Below, piece by piece: positions 1 through 8,048 of a stretch of 64,000 nucleotides of DNA. The notes under the pieces were generated by a model, which did no database searches, was not told the origin of the DNA, and saw only the letters and a program-made list of their open reading frames with translations. The DNA lies in NCBI GenBank assembly GCA_913774665.1, contig CAJYHN010000013.1:372001-436000 (forward strand), read 5' to 3'. The position numbers and the translations under genes are program-made. Each line of letters opens with the position of its first letter. Position 1 is the stretch's first letter. This DNA is from an uncultured Microbacterium sp. Lineage in GTDB: Bacteria; Actinomycetota; Actinomycetes; Actinomycetales; Microbacteriaceae.

Positions 1-1065
1 GTCGTCGTCCTCGCGCGAGAGGGTGATCTCCTCGGCGGCTTCGAGTTCGCGGATGACGCGCACGACCTCGGCGCGCGCCTCGTCGACCTGACGCATGCGG
101 ACGGGCCCCAGCGCTCGCGTCTCCTCCTCGAGGTTCTCGCGGTTGCGCTCGGTCATGTTGCGGCGGATGACCTCGCCGATCTGCTCGTCGGCGCCCTTCA
201 GCGCGAGGGCGAGGACCCGCAGGTCGATCCCGCGCAGCACGCGTTGGGCGTCGCGGTCCTCGAGTCGGGCGATGTCGGCGAAGGTCAGCATCCGACTGCG
301 CACCTCCTCGGCGAGCACGTGATCGCGGTCTTCGAGCCCGGCGAGCAGCGCCTTCTCGAGGGCGGTGTCGGATCGGTTGATGATGTCCACCAGCGGTTGG
401 ACCCCGCCGATCGCCTCGTGCGCCTCCCGGATGCCGAACACTCCCGTGCGCGCGCGCAGCGACTCGGCGACGACGGTGATCGCCTCCTGCGAGGCGACGC
501 CGAGCTCCGCGATCGCCTGGGCGACGTCGGTGCGCAGAGGATCCTGCAGGGCAGCCAGCACGGCCGCCGCCCGGTCGGCCCGCAGGTTCGCCAGCACCAC
601 GGCGACGGTGGTCGGCATCTCGCCGTCGAGGATCGTGGCCAGCTGCGTCGGGTCGGCGGCGTTGAGGAAGTCGAACGACACCACCCCCTGCGACAGGACG
701 CGACCGACCATTCCCACCGCCTTCTCGCGACCGAACGCCGTCTCGAGCAGTCCGGTCGCGAACTGCTCGCCCCCGCGACTCATGAGCGATCTGCCCGAGG
801 CGATGCGGCGGAAGTCCGCGAGAGCGTCCGCGGTCGCGGCGGTGTCGACGCTGCCCAGCTGGGCGAGCTCGCCCGCCAGCAGCTCGGCGCGTGCCTCGCC
901 CAGGTGGCGCAGCACCTCGGCGCTGGTCTCGCGATCCATGTTGAGCATGACGATCGCGGCTTTGCGCAGCCCCGAGAGCGGGGTGCGCGCGACGGGGAGC
1001 ACCTCGGTCACGGCGGTGGGCGCGACCTCGGCGGCCGCCTCGGGGCGCGCGTCGAGCAGGCTCAT
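1..1065 (-). CDS. fliG: Flagellar motor switch protein FliG (3' end cut by window edge)
   Basis: Rotor protein of the flagellar switch complex: its C-terminal domain meets the stator and its N-terminal domain binds FliF. All 355 codons in the window are open with no stop. The protein begins MSLLDARPEA, carries the N-terminal/middle FliG repeats (for example VVLANLRADRAAAVLAALQ) and a C-terminal stretch with the charged torque helix (DADAQRVLRGIDLRVLALAL-like, with FADIARLEDRD before it), and ends in the window at EEITLSREDDD. That is very close to the usual end of FliG, so only a few residues should be missing. The ATG overlaps the fliF stop by 4 bases (ATGA), so the two are translationally coupled. 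Confidence 0.95.
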   Translation of the reverse strand, partial: MSLLDARPEAAAEVAPTAVTEVLPVARTPLSGLRKAAIVMLNMDRETSAEVLRHLGEARAELLAGELAQLGSVDTAATADALADFRRIASGRSLMSRGGEQFATGLLETAFGREKAVGMVGRVLSQGVVSFDFLNAADPTQLATILDGEMPTTVAVVLANLRADRAAAVLAALQDPLRTDVAQAIAELGVASQEAITVVAESLRARTGVFGIREAHEAIGGVQPLVDIINRSDTALEKALLAGLEDRDHVLAEEVRSRMLTFADIARLEDRDAQRVLRGIDLRVLALALKGADEQIGEVIRRNMTERNRENLEEETRALGPVRMRQVDEARAEVVRVIRELEAAEEITLSREDDD

Positions 1066-2696
1066 GCCATCGCCTCGTCCATCATGTTGGCGAGGGCCTT
1101 CGCGGCGTTCTGCGGGTCGCTCTTGGCCAACTGCTCGACCTCGCGTCGGCGCTGCTCGACCAGGACCTGCGGGGCCTCGGGTTCTTCCTCGATGTCGAGC
1201 AGCGTGGGGAGGACCTTGGTCGGCGGGGCGGCGGGGAGGGCGATCGGCTCGGCGAGGCCCTTGAGGGTCTTGAGCTTCTGCTCCTCGGTCTCGGTCATCG
1301 ACGCGAAGTACTCGATGGGTCCGTCCTCGGTGTAGAGGGTGCGACGCTTCATCCGGCGCCGGGCCAGCAGAGCGATGACGACGATGACGGCGGCGAGCAC
1401 GATCGACCCGCCGATGATGGCGGCGCGCACGAGCTCCGACTGCACCCGCGCGGCCTTCTCTTCCTCCGCGGCCTGGAGGGCTGCGGCCGCGGTCGCGGCG
1501 GCGCTCTGACTGAAGTCGACGAACTCCACGGTCACCGTGTCGCCGCGCGCGGTGTTGATCCCGGCCGCGTTGGAGACGAGCGCCTGCACCTGTTCGGCGG
1601 TCACCCCCTGCACCGATCCGCGGTCGAGCGCGATGCTGACGGTCTGGCGGGTGACCTCCCCGGCCGGGGTGGTCGTCTTCTCGGTCGTCTTGTTGACGGC
1701 GTTGTTCCGCGTGGATTCCTCGGATTGGAACGACCCCGAACCGCCGGTGCTGGGCACGGCGATGTTGTCGGGACCGAGTACCCCGGTTCCCCCCGCCTGT
1801 CCGCCCGTCGAGGTCTGCGTGCGGGTCTGCTCGTTCGTCATCACGCCTCCCTCGGGCGCGGTGTACTTCTCGTCCATGCGCTCGGACGTCGAGTTGGCGA
1901 CGTCGGCGCTGACGCTGACGGTGGCGTTGCCGGGTCCCACGATGGTCTCGAGCATCTTGGTCACCGCGCCCGCCACCTTGGCCTCGTGGTCGGAGGCCTG
2001 CGTGCTGGCGGAGCCGGTGAGGCCCTGTCCCACGGCGGCGAGGACGCGCCCCGACTGGTCGGTCACCGCGACATCCTCGGGCGTCATACCCGGGATGGAG
2101 GCGCTGGTCAGGTGCACGATCGCGGCGATCTGGTCGTCGTCGAGACTCGCTCCGCCCTGGGTCTTGAGGAAGACGGATGCCGTGGGGTGCTGCTTGTCGG
2201 CGACGAAGACGCTCTGCTCGGGAATGGCCAATTGCACGGATGCCGCGGTGACACCCGACATCGCGCCGATCGTCGCCGCGAGCTCGCCTTCGATCGCGCG
2301 CTTGTAGGTCACCGACTGCTGGAACTCGCTCGCGGTCACCCCCATCTTGTCGAGGAGGGTGTAGCCGCCGGTGTTCTCGGTGGGCAGGCCCGCGGCCGCG
2401 GCCGCCAGGCGCTGCGGGTAGACCTGTGCGTCGGGGACGAGGACCGTCGCGCCGCCCTCGGTCAGTTCGTAGCTGACCCCCGCCGACTTCAGCTGCTCGA
2501 CGACGGCGGACGCGTCGCTCGGGCTGAGCCCGGTGAACAGCGGACTCATCTGCGGTTTCGTGAGCCAGCTGCCCAGGGCGATGACGCCCATGACGAGCAG
2601 GGCGGCGCCGATCACGGCGATCGTGCGCTGGGCGACGGTGAAGCCCGCGACGATTTTCTTGAGACGGTCGAACGAGCTCGTGAGCAGGCGCGGCAC
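1062..2696 (-). CDS. fliF: Flagellar MS-ring protein FliF
   Basis: Forms the membrane-supramembrane ring of the basal body and carries FliG on its cytoplasmic tail. The 544 residues show an N-terminal membrane segment (about residues 24-46, AQRTIAVIGAALLVMGVIAL), a YscJ/FliF ring domain (LFTGLSPSDASAVVEQLKSA and following), a Ser/Thr/Gly-rich central linker, a second membrane segment near residue 425 and a cytoplasmic tail for FliG binding. The start is GTG at 2696, two bases after the fliE stop. Length and domain order are normal for the family. It lies in the flgB-flgC-fliE-fliF-fliG run. Confidence 0.96.
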   Translation of the reverse strand: MPRLLTSSFDRLKKIVAGFTVAQRTIAVIGAALLVMGVIALGSWLTKPQMSPLFTGLSPSDASAVVEQLKSAGVSYELTEGGATVLVPDAQVYPQRLAAAAAGLPTENTGGYTLLDKMGVTASEFQQSVTYKRAIEGELAATIGAMSGVTAASVQLAIPEQSVFVADKQHPTASVFLKTQGGASLDDDQIAAIVHLTSASIPGMTPEDVAVTDQSGRVLAAVGQGLTGSASTQASDHEAKVAGAVTKMLETIVGPGNATVSVSADVANSTSERMDEKYTAPEGGVMTNEQTRTQTSTGGQAGGTGVLGPDNIAVPSTGGSGSFQSEESTRNNAVNKTTEKTTTPAGEVTRQTVSIALDRGSVQGVTAEQVQALVSNAAGINTARGDTVTVEFVDFSQSAAATAAAALQAAEEEKAARVQSELVRAAIIGGSIVLAAVIVVIALLARRRMKRRTLYTEDGPIEYFASMTETEEQKLKTLKGLAEPIALPAAPPTKVLPTLLDIEEEPEAPQVLVEQRRREVEQLAKSDPQNAAKALANMMDEAMA

Positions 2697-2698
2697 GG

Positions 2699-3019
2699 TC
2701 AGGCCTGCATCCGCATGACGTCGTTGAACGCGGCGACTCCGCGATCTCGGACGGCCACCATCAGGTCGAGCGTGACGCCGGCGCGCGCCGAGGCCAGCGT
2801 GGCCTTGTGGATGTCGTCGAGGTCTCCGGTGACGGCCTGCACGGCGAGGTCGTTGGAGGTCGACTGGAGCTGCTGCAGGTTCTCGACCGCGGAGGCGAGC
2901 GAGGTCGCGAAGGACGCTCCGCCCACGCCGGCCGCGGCCGGGGCGGCGGTCTGCTCGAAGCTCAACGGGCTCAGGGGCGTCACGCCCGCGGCTGCGATCG
3001 GGGCGAGGGGGAGGCTCAT
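2699..3019 (-). CDS. fliE: Flagellar hook-basal body protein FliE
   Basis: Adaptor that joins the MS ring to the proximal rod; exported early by the flagellar type III apparatus. I place the start at the ATG at 3019, giving 106 residues beginning MSLPLAPIAAAG; the longer open frame upstream only reads through flgC in another frame. The family's helical part is clear (SFATSLASAVENLQQLQ, then HKATLASARAGVTLDLMVAV and the C-terminal NDVMRMQA). The start overlaps the flgC stop by one base and the stop is two bases from the fliF GTG, so it belongs to a tightly coupled operon. Confidence 0.95.
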   Translation of the reverse strand: MSLPLAPIAAAGVTPLSPLSFEQTAAPAAAGVGGASFATSLASAVENLQQLQSTSNDLAVQAVTGDLDDIHKATLASARAGVTLDLMVAVRDRGVAAFNDVMRMQA

Positions 3020-3411
3020 CAGCTTCGTCCGATCTGCAGGGCCGCTTCGTAACTGGTCTTGGCGCGGTCGATGACGGCGGCGTTCGCCTGGTAGCCGCGC
3101 TGGGCGAGGATCAGCATGCTCATCTGATCGCCGAGGTCGACGTTCGGGTACTGGACGTAGCCGTTCTCGTCGGCGTAGGGGTGCTCGGGTTCGTAGACGA
3201 GACGCCCTTCCGCCGTGGAGTCGCGCACGCCCGTGACGTAGACGCCGGGTGTCCGACTCCCCTCGGCCACGGTGACGTACTTCTCGCGGAACATGTCCTG
3301 GCCCGCGGGGGTGGCGGTGTTGACGTTGGCGATGTTGTCGCTGATGGCGTCCAACCACTTGCGGTGGGCCGTCAGGCCCGTTCCCGCGATGCCGATCGCG
3401 TCGAAGCTCAT
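3019..3411 (-). CDS. flgC: Flagellar basal-body rod protein FlgC
   Basis: Proximal rod subunit. The 130-residue protein starts MSFDAIGIAGTGLTAHRKWL and has the N-terminal rod signature with DAISDNIANVNT (residues about 21-32) and the typical C-terminal helix (MLILAQRGYQANAAVIDRAK). The ATG at 3411 overlaps the flgB stop by 4 bases; longer open frames upstream are read-through of flgB in another frame. Length fits the family (about 130-150 residues). Confidence 0.96.
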   Translation of the reverse strand: MSFDAIGIAGTGLTAHRKWLDAISDNIANVNTATPAGQDMFREKYVTVAEGSRTPGVYVTGVRDSTAEGRLVYEPEHPYADENGYVQYPNVDLGDQMSMLILAQRGYQANAAVIDRAKTSYEAALQIGRS

Positions 3412-3755
3412 GCGGAGGCCTGCCCGATCGCCTTGGTGATGGATGCCGCCTGGCCGCTGAGCGCTTGGGCGGCGAACTGGTAGCGCAGCACCGTGTCGAT
3501 GTTCGACATCGTCTCGGTGTCGAGGTTGACGTTGTTGCCGTTGAGACGGGTGGGCTCGAGCGATCGCTGCACGATCGCCTCGGCGCGTCCGGAGCCCTGC
3601 TCGACGGCGCTCTTGAGCCGGTCCTCGAACGACACGCGCTTGGCGTGGTAGTCGGGAGTGTTGACGTTCGAGATGTTCTCGGCGATCGCACGCTGCCGGA
3701 TCGACAGCGCGTCGAGGGCGCTGGACAGGGCGGTTGAGGTGACGGATTCGAGCAC
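3408..3755 (-). CDS. flgB: Flagellar basal-body rod protein FlgB
   Basis: Proximal rod subunit, first gene of the rod/MS-ring/switch operon. The 115 residues begin MLESVTSTALSSALDALSIR from a GTG at 3755 and contain the rod motif AIAENISNVNTPDYHAKRV (residues about 24-42), followed by a NVNLDTEMS-like segment and the C-terminal helix. Its stop overlaps the flgC ATG. A promoter-like element that also occurs before flagellin lies about 70 bases upstream (3824-3851). Confidence 0.95.
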   Translation of the reverse strand: MLESVTSTALSSALDALSIRQRAIAENISNVNTPDYHAKRVSFEDRLKSAVEQGSGRAEAIVQRSLEPTRLNGNNVNLDTETMSNIDTVLRYQFAAQALSGQAASITKAIGQASA

Positions 3756-3823
3756 GCGGCACTCCGGTCGAAAGCGAGCCGATCCGTGGCCAGGCGGTGA
3801 GCGATCCGTGCTCGGCCCCGACT

Positions 3824-3851
3824 ATCGCGACGCCGGCGACCCGGCGTAACC
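3824..3851 (-). promoter_or_regulatory. Flagellar-type promoter upstream of flgB
   Basis: Read on the minus strand the site is GGTTACGC, 12 bases, then GTCGCGAT(AG). The same two boxes at the same spacing occur upstream of flagellin at 6962-6989. The layout resembles sigma-28 (FliA/WhiG) promoters, which have a TAAA-type -35 box and a GCCGATAA-type -10 box about 11-15 bases apart. The likely reader is the sigma factor at 7046-7921. Assignment is by comparison only. Confidence 0.65.
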
Positions 3852-3919
3852 TCCCGCCTCGGATGCGGAGGGATGCCGCCCCGCCCTGCCACGGCCCTGA
3901 CGGGCGCGGAGGGACCGGG

Positions 3920-4195
3920 TCACCCGCGCACGTCGAGGTAGACGGGTCCTCTCGTCTGCGTCGGGGGGATCCGTCGAAGGGTCGCGAGCTCGCGCGCGAC
4001 CTCGGCGCGGGCGATGCCGAGCGCTTCGATCTCGCGGAGCTGCCGCTCGAGGATCGCCCGCGCGCGAGCGACGAGGTGCTCCGGCGGGGGGCCGGCGGGC
4101 CGCGCGAAGGCCTCGGGGATGCACTCGTTCCCGCCGTCGATGGCGCGCTCGAAGGTGTCGAGGAGTGCGGCCCAGGCCGCGGCGTCGTCGGTCAC
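3920..4195 (-). CDS. Small protein in the fliT position (possible flagellar export chaperone)
   Basis: 91 residues from a GTG at 4195, starting 7 bases after the fliS stop. I do not recognise it by sequence. It is helical in character (AAWAALLDTFERAIDGG near the N-terminus, then HLVARARAILERQLREIEALG around residues 40-60), with no signal peptide or membrane segment. Many bacteria have a small FliT-like chaperone for FliD directly after fliS, and size, helicity and place fit that role, but this is inference from position. It ends 68 bases before the flgB promoter element. Confidence 0.75.
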   Translation of the reverse strand: MTDDAAAWAALLDTFERAIDGGNECIPEAFARPAGPPPEHLVARARAILERQLREIEALGIARAEVARELATLRRIPPTQTRGPVYLDVRG

Positions 4196-4202
4196 GAGGG
4201 GG

Positions 4203-4589
4203 TCACGAGACCGTGAGGGAGGCGGCCGCGGCGTGCCAGGCGTCGCGGAGCGGGGCGATCAGGGTCGCGCACTCCTCGGTCGCCGCTTCGTCCCGGCTGA
4301 CGTTGGCCACGATGAGCCGGCCCGTGATGTAGGTGTAGAGCCCGCGCAGCCCGTCGGACCCGTCCCAGCTCGCGTCGAGCGAGCCGCTGAGTTCGGCGAT
4401 GATCGCCTGGGCGTGCGTGAGGTAGGTGCCGGCCGAGGGCCAGTCACCGGCGGACTGGGCGACGCGCGCGCGTTCGACATCGACGAGCAGCCGGTCGTAC
4501 AGCATGGTGACCAGACGCTCGGGGGTCGCGGACGAGACCTGCTGCTCGAGGTACTCCTGCTGCGCACGGGCGAGGGTGGTGGCGGGCAT
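4203..4589 (-). CDS. fliS: Flagellar export chaperone FliS
   Basis: Cytoplasmic chaperone that binds the C-terminus of flagellin and prevents early polymerisation. The 128 residues show the family pattern: a YLEQQVSSATPERLVTMLYD segment near the N-terminus (the PERLVxMLYD motif), a helical bundle, and a GLRGLYTYITGRLIVANVSRD segment near residue 85. The start at 4589 has an AGGAG site 8 bases upstream. It follows fliD by 21 bases. Confidence 0.95.
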   Translation of the reverse strand: MPATTLARAQQEYLEQQVSSATPERLVTMLYDRLLVDVERARVAQSAGDWPSAGTYLTHAQAIIAELSGSLDASWDGSDGLRGLYTYITGRLIVANVSRDEAATEECATLIAPLRDAWHAAAASLTVS

Positions 4590-4610
4590 CGTTCTGTCTC
4601 CTGTTCGCGG

Positions 4611-5975
4611 TTACTTCGACGACGGGGTGAGGGCGGCGAGCTGCGAGGTGAGCCACGACGACTGCGACTGCAGTCCTGACAGGCGCACCTCCATCGCGGA
4701 GTACGTGCGCTCGAGCGTGGCGCGCCGCATGTCGAGACGGAGGTCCATGCGCTCCACCTGCTGCTGCAGCGTCTTGACCTCCGTCTGCTGACCGGTGATC
4801 CGCTGCGTCAGCAGTCCGTCGTACTTGTCGGAGTACCGCGCGGTGGCCGCCTGGACGCGATCCGAGACGGCGGAGAAAAGGGCCTGCGTGCGGGCGGGAT
4901 CGGCCGTCATCGCCGCGGTGAAGGCGTCCTGGTCGAAGGTGAGCGCCCCGGTTTTGTCGACGCGGATGCCGATCGTCGAGGGAGAGACCCCGTCGACGGG
5001 GCTCTGCACGGCGTCGGCGAGCGCACCGCGCAGGGCGCGCACCGTGCTGTCTCCGGTGAACACGCCGAGCGTCGTCGCGGCGCCCGGGGCGGCGACGGTG
5101 GCTTTCGACCCGTTGTCGATGCGCGTCAGCAGGGCCGCGATGTCCTTGACGAACGCGGCCGCGGTGTCGGACCGGGCTTTGACGTCGGCGGCCACCGTGA
5201 TCGTCACGGGCTGCGCCGACACGGCGCGCACGGTGAGGTCGATGCCCTCGCCGATGCCGGTGAACGTGTTGGTGGAGCTGGTGACCTTCTGCTCGGCGGC
5301 GGTGCCCGCGAACAGGCGGATGACGGCATCCGTCCCCTTCCCGACGATCGCCGCGCCCGTCTCGGTCGCGACGTCGACCCCGGATCCGGCGGCGACGTCG
5401 GCGGCACTGCCGCGGTGCAGGGTGAAGGCGGCATCCGCCCCGGTCGTGCTCGCGGTGATCTGCACGCGCGACAGCTGCTGGCCGTCGGCTCCGCGGCCGC
5501 CGGGCACCACGGTCGCGGTGACGCCCGCGCCTGCGGCGTTGATCGCGGCGGCCAGATCGCCCGGCGCGCTGCCGGTCGGCGAGATCTCGGTCGCCGTGCC
5601 GTCGGCGGCGACGAGCGTGAACGGTCCGGCGAAGGCATCGGCTGCACCGGGAGCGGTCACGACGGCGTGGGCGACGGCGAGGGCGTCGACCACGACGGCG
5701 GTCGAGAACGCGCGGGCCTTGTCGCCCGCCGTGACGACGACGGCGTCGGTCGAGCTCGTCGCCGTGAAGCGCGCGAGCGAGGTCGCCGATGCCGCGGTCT
5801 TCGCCTTGTCGGCCAGGCTCTGCAGCGAGGTGTTCAAGGACTGCAGGTTGCTGATGACGGTGGTGCGGTCGGTGATCTTGTTCGTCACCAGGGTCTTGGG
5901 GATCGCCGAGACGCTCATCAGCGCGTCGATGACGTCTTTGGTCTTCAGACCGGATGCCAGACCGTCGATGTTCAT
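4611..5975 (-). CDS. fliD: Flagellar filament capping protein FliD (hook-associated protein 2)
   Basis: Caps the growing filament and inserts flagellin subunits. The 454 residues open with the FliD N-terminal motif (MNIDGLASGLKTKDVIDALM), continue through an Ala/Thr-rich variable domain, and end in a heptad-like coiled region (LTQRITGQQTEVKTLQQQVE and on) that matches the FliD C-terminal domain. Length is normal for a compact FliD. It lies between flagellin and fliS; the hairpin at 6017-6055 separates it from flagellin, so it may be read partly by read-through. Confidence 0.95.
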   Translation of the reverse strand: MNIDGLASGLKTKDVIDALMSVSAIPKTLVTNKITDRTTVISNLQSLNTSLQSLADKAKTAASATSLARFTATSSTDAVVVTAGDKARAFSTAVVVDALAVAHAVVTAPGAADAFAGPFTLVAADGTATEISPTGSAPGDLAAAINAAGAGVTATVVPGGRGADGQQLSRVQITASTTGADAAFTLHRGSAADVAAGSGVDVATETGAAIVGKGTDAVIRLFAGTAAEQKVTSSTNTFTGIGEGIDLTVRAVSAQPVTITVAADVKARSDTAAAFVKDIAALLTRIDNGSKATVAAPGAATTLGVFTGDSTVRALRGALADAVQSPVDGVSPSTIGIRVDKTGALTFDQDAFTAAMTADPARTQALFSAVSDRVQAATARYSDKYDGLLTQRITGQQTEVKTLQQQVERMDLRLDMRRATLERTYSAMEVRLSGLQSQSSWLTSQLAALTPSSK

Positions 5976-6016
5976 GGTGTCCTTCGTCTTCCGTCTGTGC
6001 GGCGATCCCGGGTGAA

Positions 6017-6055
6017 GCGACGCCCGGGCGAGAGGAACCCCCGCCCGGGCGTCGC
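6017..6055 (-). terminator. Hairpin between flagellin and fliD
   Basis: A 14-bp perfect stem (6017-6030 with 6042-6055, arm GCGACGCCCGGGCG) around an 11-base loop, just after the flagellin stop in the reading direction. No long T-run follows, as is usual in high-GC actinobacteria. It probably ends or attenuates flagellin transcription, letting flagellin exceed fliD-fliS. Confidence 0.8.
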
Positions 6056-6075
6056 CGGCGCCTCAGCGCTGCGGA

Positions 6076-6900
6076 TCAGCGCAGGAGCTGCAGGACGCCC
6101 TGGCCCGACTGGTTGGCCTGGGCGAGCATCGCGGTGCCCGCCTGAGCCAGGATGTTCGAGGCCGTGTACTTCACCATCTCGGCCGCCATGTCGGTGTCGA
6201 CGATGCGGCTCTTCGCTGCGGACAGGTTCTCGGCCGAGACCTGCAGCGAGTTGATGGTCGACTCGAAGCGGTTCTGCGCCGCACCGAGTCCGGCGCGAGC
6301 CGTCGACACGTTGGTGATCTCCGTGTCGATCGCCTTGATCGAGGTCAGCGCGTTCGCTGCCGAGTCGACCGAGAGCGCCGCGATGTCCGCGCCCAGGTCG
6401 GAGAAGTTCGTCAGCTTGACGCCGATCTGGTCCTCGGTGTCGGTCGAGCCCGCGCCGACCTGGAAGGTCAGGGTGTCACCGCTGTTCAGCAGCTTGATGC
6501 CGTTGAAGTTCGTGCTGGCAGCGACACGGGTGAGCTCGTCGCCGAGGGCCGTGATCTCGGTCTTGATGGCCGTGCGCGAATCGGCGTTGTTCGAGTCGTT
6601 GCCCGCCTGCACCGCGAGGTCGCGCACGCGCTGCAGGATCGAGTGGACCTGGGTCAGGGCGCCTTCCGCGGTCTGGATGACCGAGATGCCGTCCTGGGCG
6701 TTGCGCGCGGCGACGTTCAGGCCGTTGACCTGCGAGCGCAGGCCCTCGGAGATGGCGAGGCCGGCGGCGTCGTCGGCCGCACGGTTGATGCGCTGACCGC
6801 TCGAGAGCTTCTCGAGCGACTTCGACACGTTGTTCTGGTTCGCCGACAGGTTGCGGTACGCGTTGAGGGCGCCGACGTTGGTTGCGATCTGAAGACCCAT
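6076..6900 (-). CDS. fliC: Flagellin
   Basis: Filament subunit, exported through the flagellum. Start is the ATG at 6900, 6 bases after a GGAGG site (6907-6911); open frame further upstream is not coding. The 274 residues begin MGLQIATNVGALNAYRNLSA and hold the D0/D1 N-terminal signature (KSLEKLSSGQRINRAADDAA) and the C-terminal signature (AKSRIVDTDMAAEMVKYTAS, ending NQSGQGVLQLLR). The short middle means the D2/D3 surface domains are absent, giving a minimal filament core. A flagellar-type promoter lies at 6962-6989. Confidence 0.97.
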   Translation of the reverse strand: MGLQIATNVGALNAYRNLSANQNNVSKSLEKLSSGQRINRAADDAAGLAISEGLRSQVNGLNVAARNAQDGISVIQTAEGALTQVHSILQRVRDLAVQAGNDSNNADSRTAIKTEITALGDELTRVAASTNFNGIKLLNSGDTLTFQVGAGSTDTEDQIGVKLTNFSDLGADIAALSVDSAANALTSIKAIDTEITNVSTARAGLGAAQNRFESTINSLQVSAENLSAAKSRIVDTDMAAEMVKYTASNILAQAGTAMLAQANQSGQGVLQLLR

Positions 6901-6961
6901 GTTGTTCCTCCGTGGATGGGGTTTTCGAAGCGGGGCCGTCCGTGGCCCCGCACCCCCCACC

Positions 6962-6989
6962 ATCGCGACGGGGCGAGCGGTGCGTAACC
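6962..6989 (-). promoter_or_regulatory. Flagellar-type promoter upstream of flagellin
   Basis: On the minus strand: GGTTACGC, 12 bases, GTCGCGAT(GG), about 60 bases before the flagellin ATG. Box sequences and spacing are identical to the element before flgB (3824-3851), which is hard to explain by chance. Probably the binding site of the FliA/WhiG-type sigma factor encoded next door. Confidence 0.7.
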
Positions 6990-7045
6990 GTGGTGTCCGA
7001 AGAACTCCGCGGGGCCGCCGGCTCGGCGGCATCCCGCCGATCGGG

Positions 7046-7921
7046 TCAGGCCGGCAGCGCCAGTCCCGTCAGATCCACGCTCGCCGACCCAGCGGCCTTC
7101 GAGGCGCGGCGCGGCGGCACGGGTGCGGAACCGAAGACGCCGTCGAAGAAGGCGGCCTTCGTGCTCGTCGATCGATCGGGCGTCGTGCCGTTCTCCCACG
7201 CGTCGAGAGCCTCGCGCATGAGTCCGAGGCCGATCCGTCGGAGCTTCGAGACGTAGGCGTGGCTGACCGCGAGATCCTCGGCGACGTCCTTGACCATCCG
7301 CTCGTCGAGGTAGACCCCGCGGATGACCTGGCGCATCTGGTCGGGAAGGGCGTCGACGATGCGCTCGAGCATGCGCTGCTTCTCGGCCTGCTCGACGGCG
7401 TGCTCGGGCAGGATGACGCTGTCGGTGAGGTCGGCGATCTGACGGGAGTCGTCGCCCTCGAACTGCACCTCGAAGCTCGTCCCGGTGCGGACCATCTCGT
7501 CGAGGACCCGCATCTTCACCACGACCTCGGCGTCGAGACCCGACTCGGCGGCCAGCTCGGCCACGCTCGCGGCCCGACCGGTTCGCACCCGCACGAGCTC
7601 GTCGGCGACGCGCACGCGCTCGATCTTCTCGCGACTGCGCTCCCCCGCCGGGTCGGCGGCGCGCATCTCGTTGAGGATCGCCCACGTGATCTTCGTTCGC
7701 GCGTAGGCGCCGAACGGGATGCCGCGGGCGGGCTCGTACTCCATCGACGCGGTGGCCAGTCCCAGGTAGGCCGCCGAGAGGAGATCGTCGAGATCGACGT
7801 GCTGCGCGCTGCGCGCCTTCTCGACGGCGAGGTACTTCGCCAGAGGCAGGTTCTCCCGGGCGAGACGCTCCGGCGACATCGGGGTCTCGGACTCACGGGG
7901 GGCAGTAACGCTGCTCAACAC
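7046..7921 (-). CDS. FliA/WhiG-type (sigma-28 family) sigma factor
   Basis: RNA polymerase sigma factor for flagellar genes. The 291 residues include sigma region 2 (DLDDLLSAAYLGLATASMEY, then ARGIPFGAYARTKITWAILN), region 3 (RTGRAASVAELAAESGLDAE) and region 4 with a helix-turn-helix (MVKDVAEDLAVSHAYVSKLR). The AYARTKIxxAILNEMRA pattern is the FliA/WhiG form. The GTG at 7921 has AGGAG 5 bases upstream; an ATG at the MSPERLA position is possible but less well placed. The gene lies directly upstream of flagellin, which carries the proposed cognate promoter. Its C-terminal 40 residues are not conserved-looking. Confidence 0.9.
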   Translation of the reverse strand: MLSSVTAPRESETPMSPERLARENLPLAKYLAVEKARSAQHVDLDDLLSAAYLGLATASMEYEPARGIPFGAYARTKITWAILNEMRAADPAGERSREKIERVRVADELVRVRTGRAASVAELAAESGLDAEVVVKMRVLDEMVRTGTSFEVQFEGDDSRQIADLTDSVILPEHAVEQAEKQRMLERIVDALPDQMRQVIRGVYLDERMVKDVAEDLAVSHAYVSKLRRIGLGLMREALDAWENGTTPDRSTSTKAAFFDGVFGSAPVPPRRASKAAGSASVDLTGLALPA

Positions 7922-7925
7922 GGGT

Positions 7926-7963
7926 GCTCCTGCTTTTTACTCGTTTACAAGCAGAAACTAACA
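7926..7963 (-). promoter_or_regulatory. Shared promoter/leader block upstream of the flagellar sigma gene
   Basis: On the minus strand this AT-rich stretch reads TGTTAGTTT, then CTTGTAAACGAGTAAAAA and GGAGC before the GTG. Almost the same order of words occurs before the 244-residue gene (8792-8826). A TANNNT -10 box (TAGTTT) would place the transcript start near GTAAACG. The shared block may be a common promoter, an operator, or a 5' leader element. Confidence 0.5.
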
Positions 7964-8048
7964 CACTGAGAACCGCTTCCCGCCACGGGTTCCCACCCGG
8001 GCCTCCGGGGCGACGCGGGGCGCCGACGTCGCCTCGCGGCGAGCGCGC

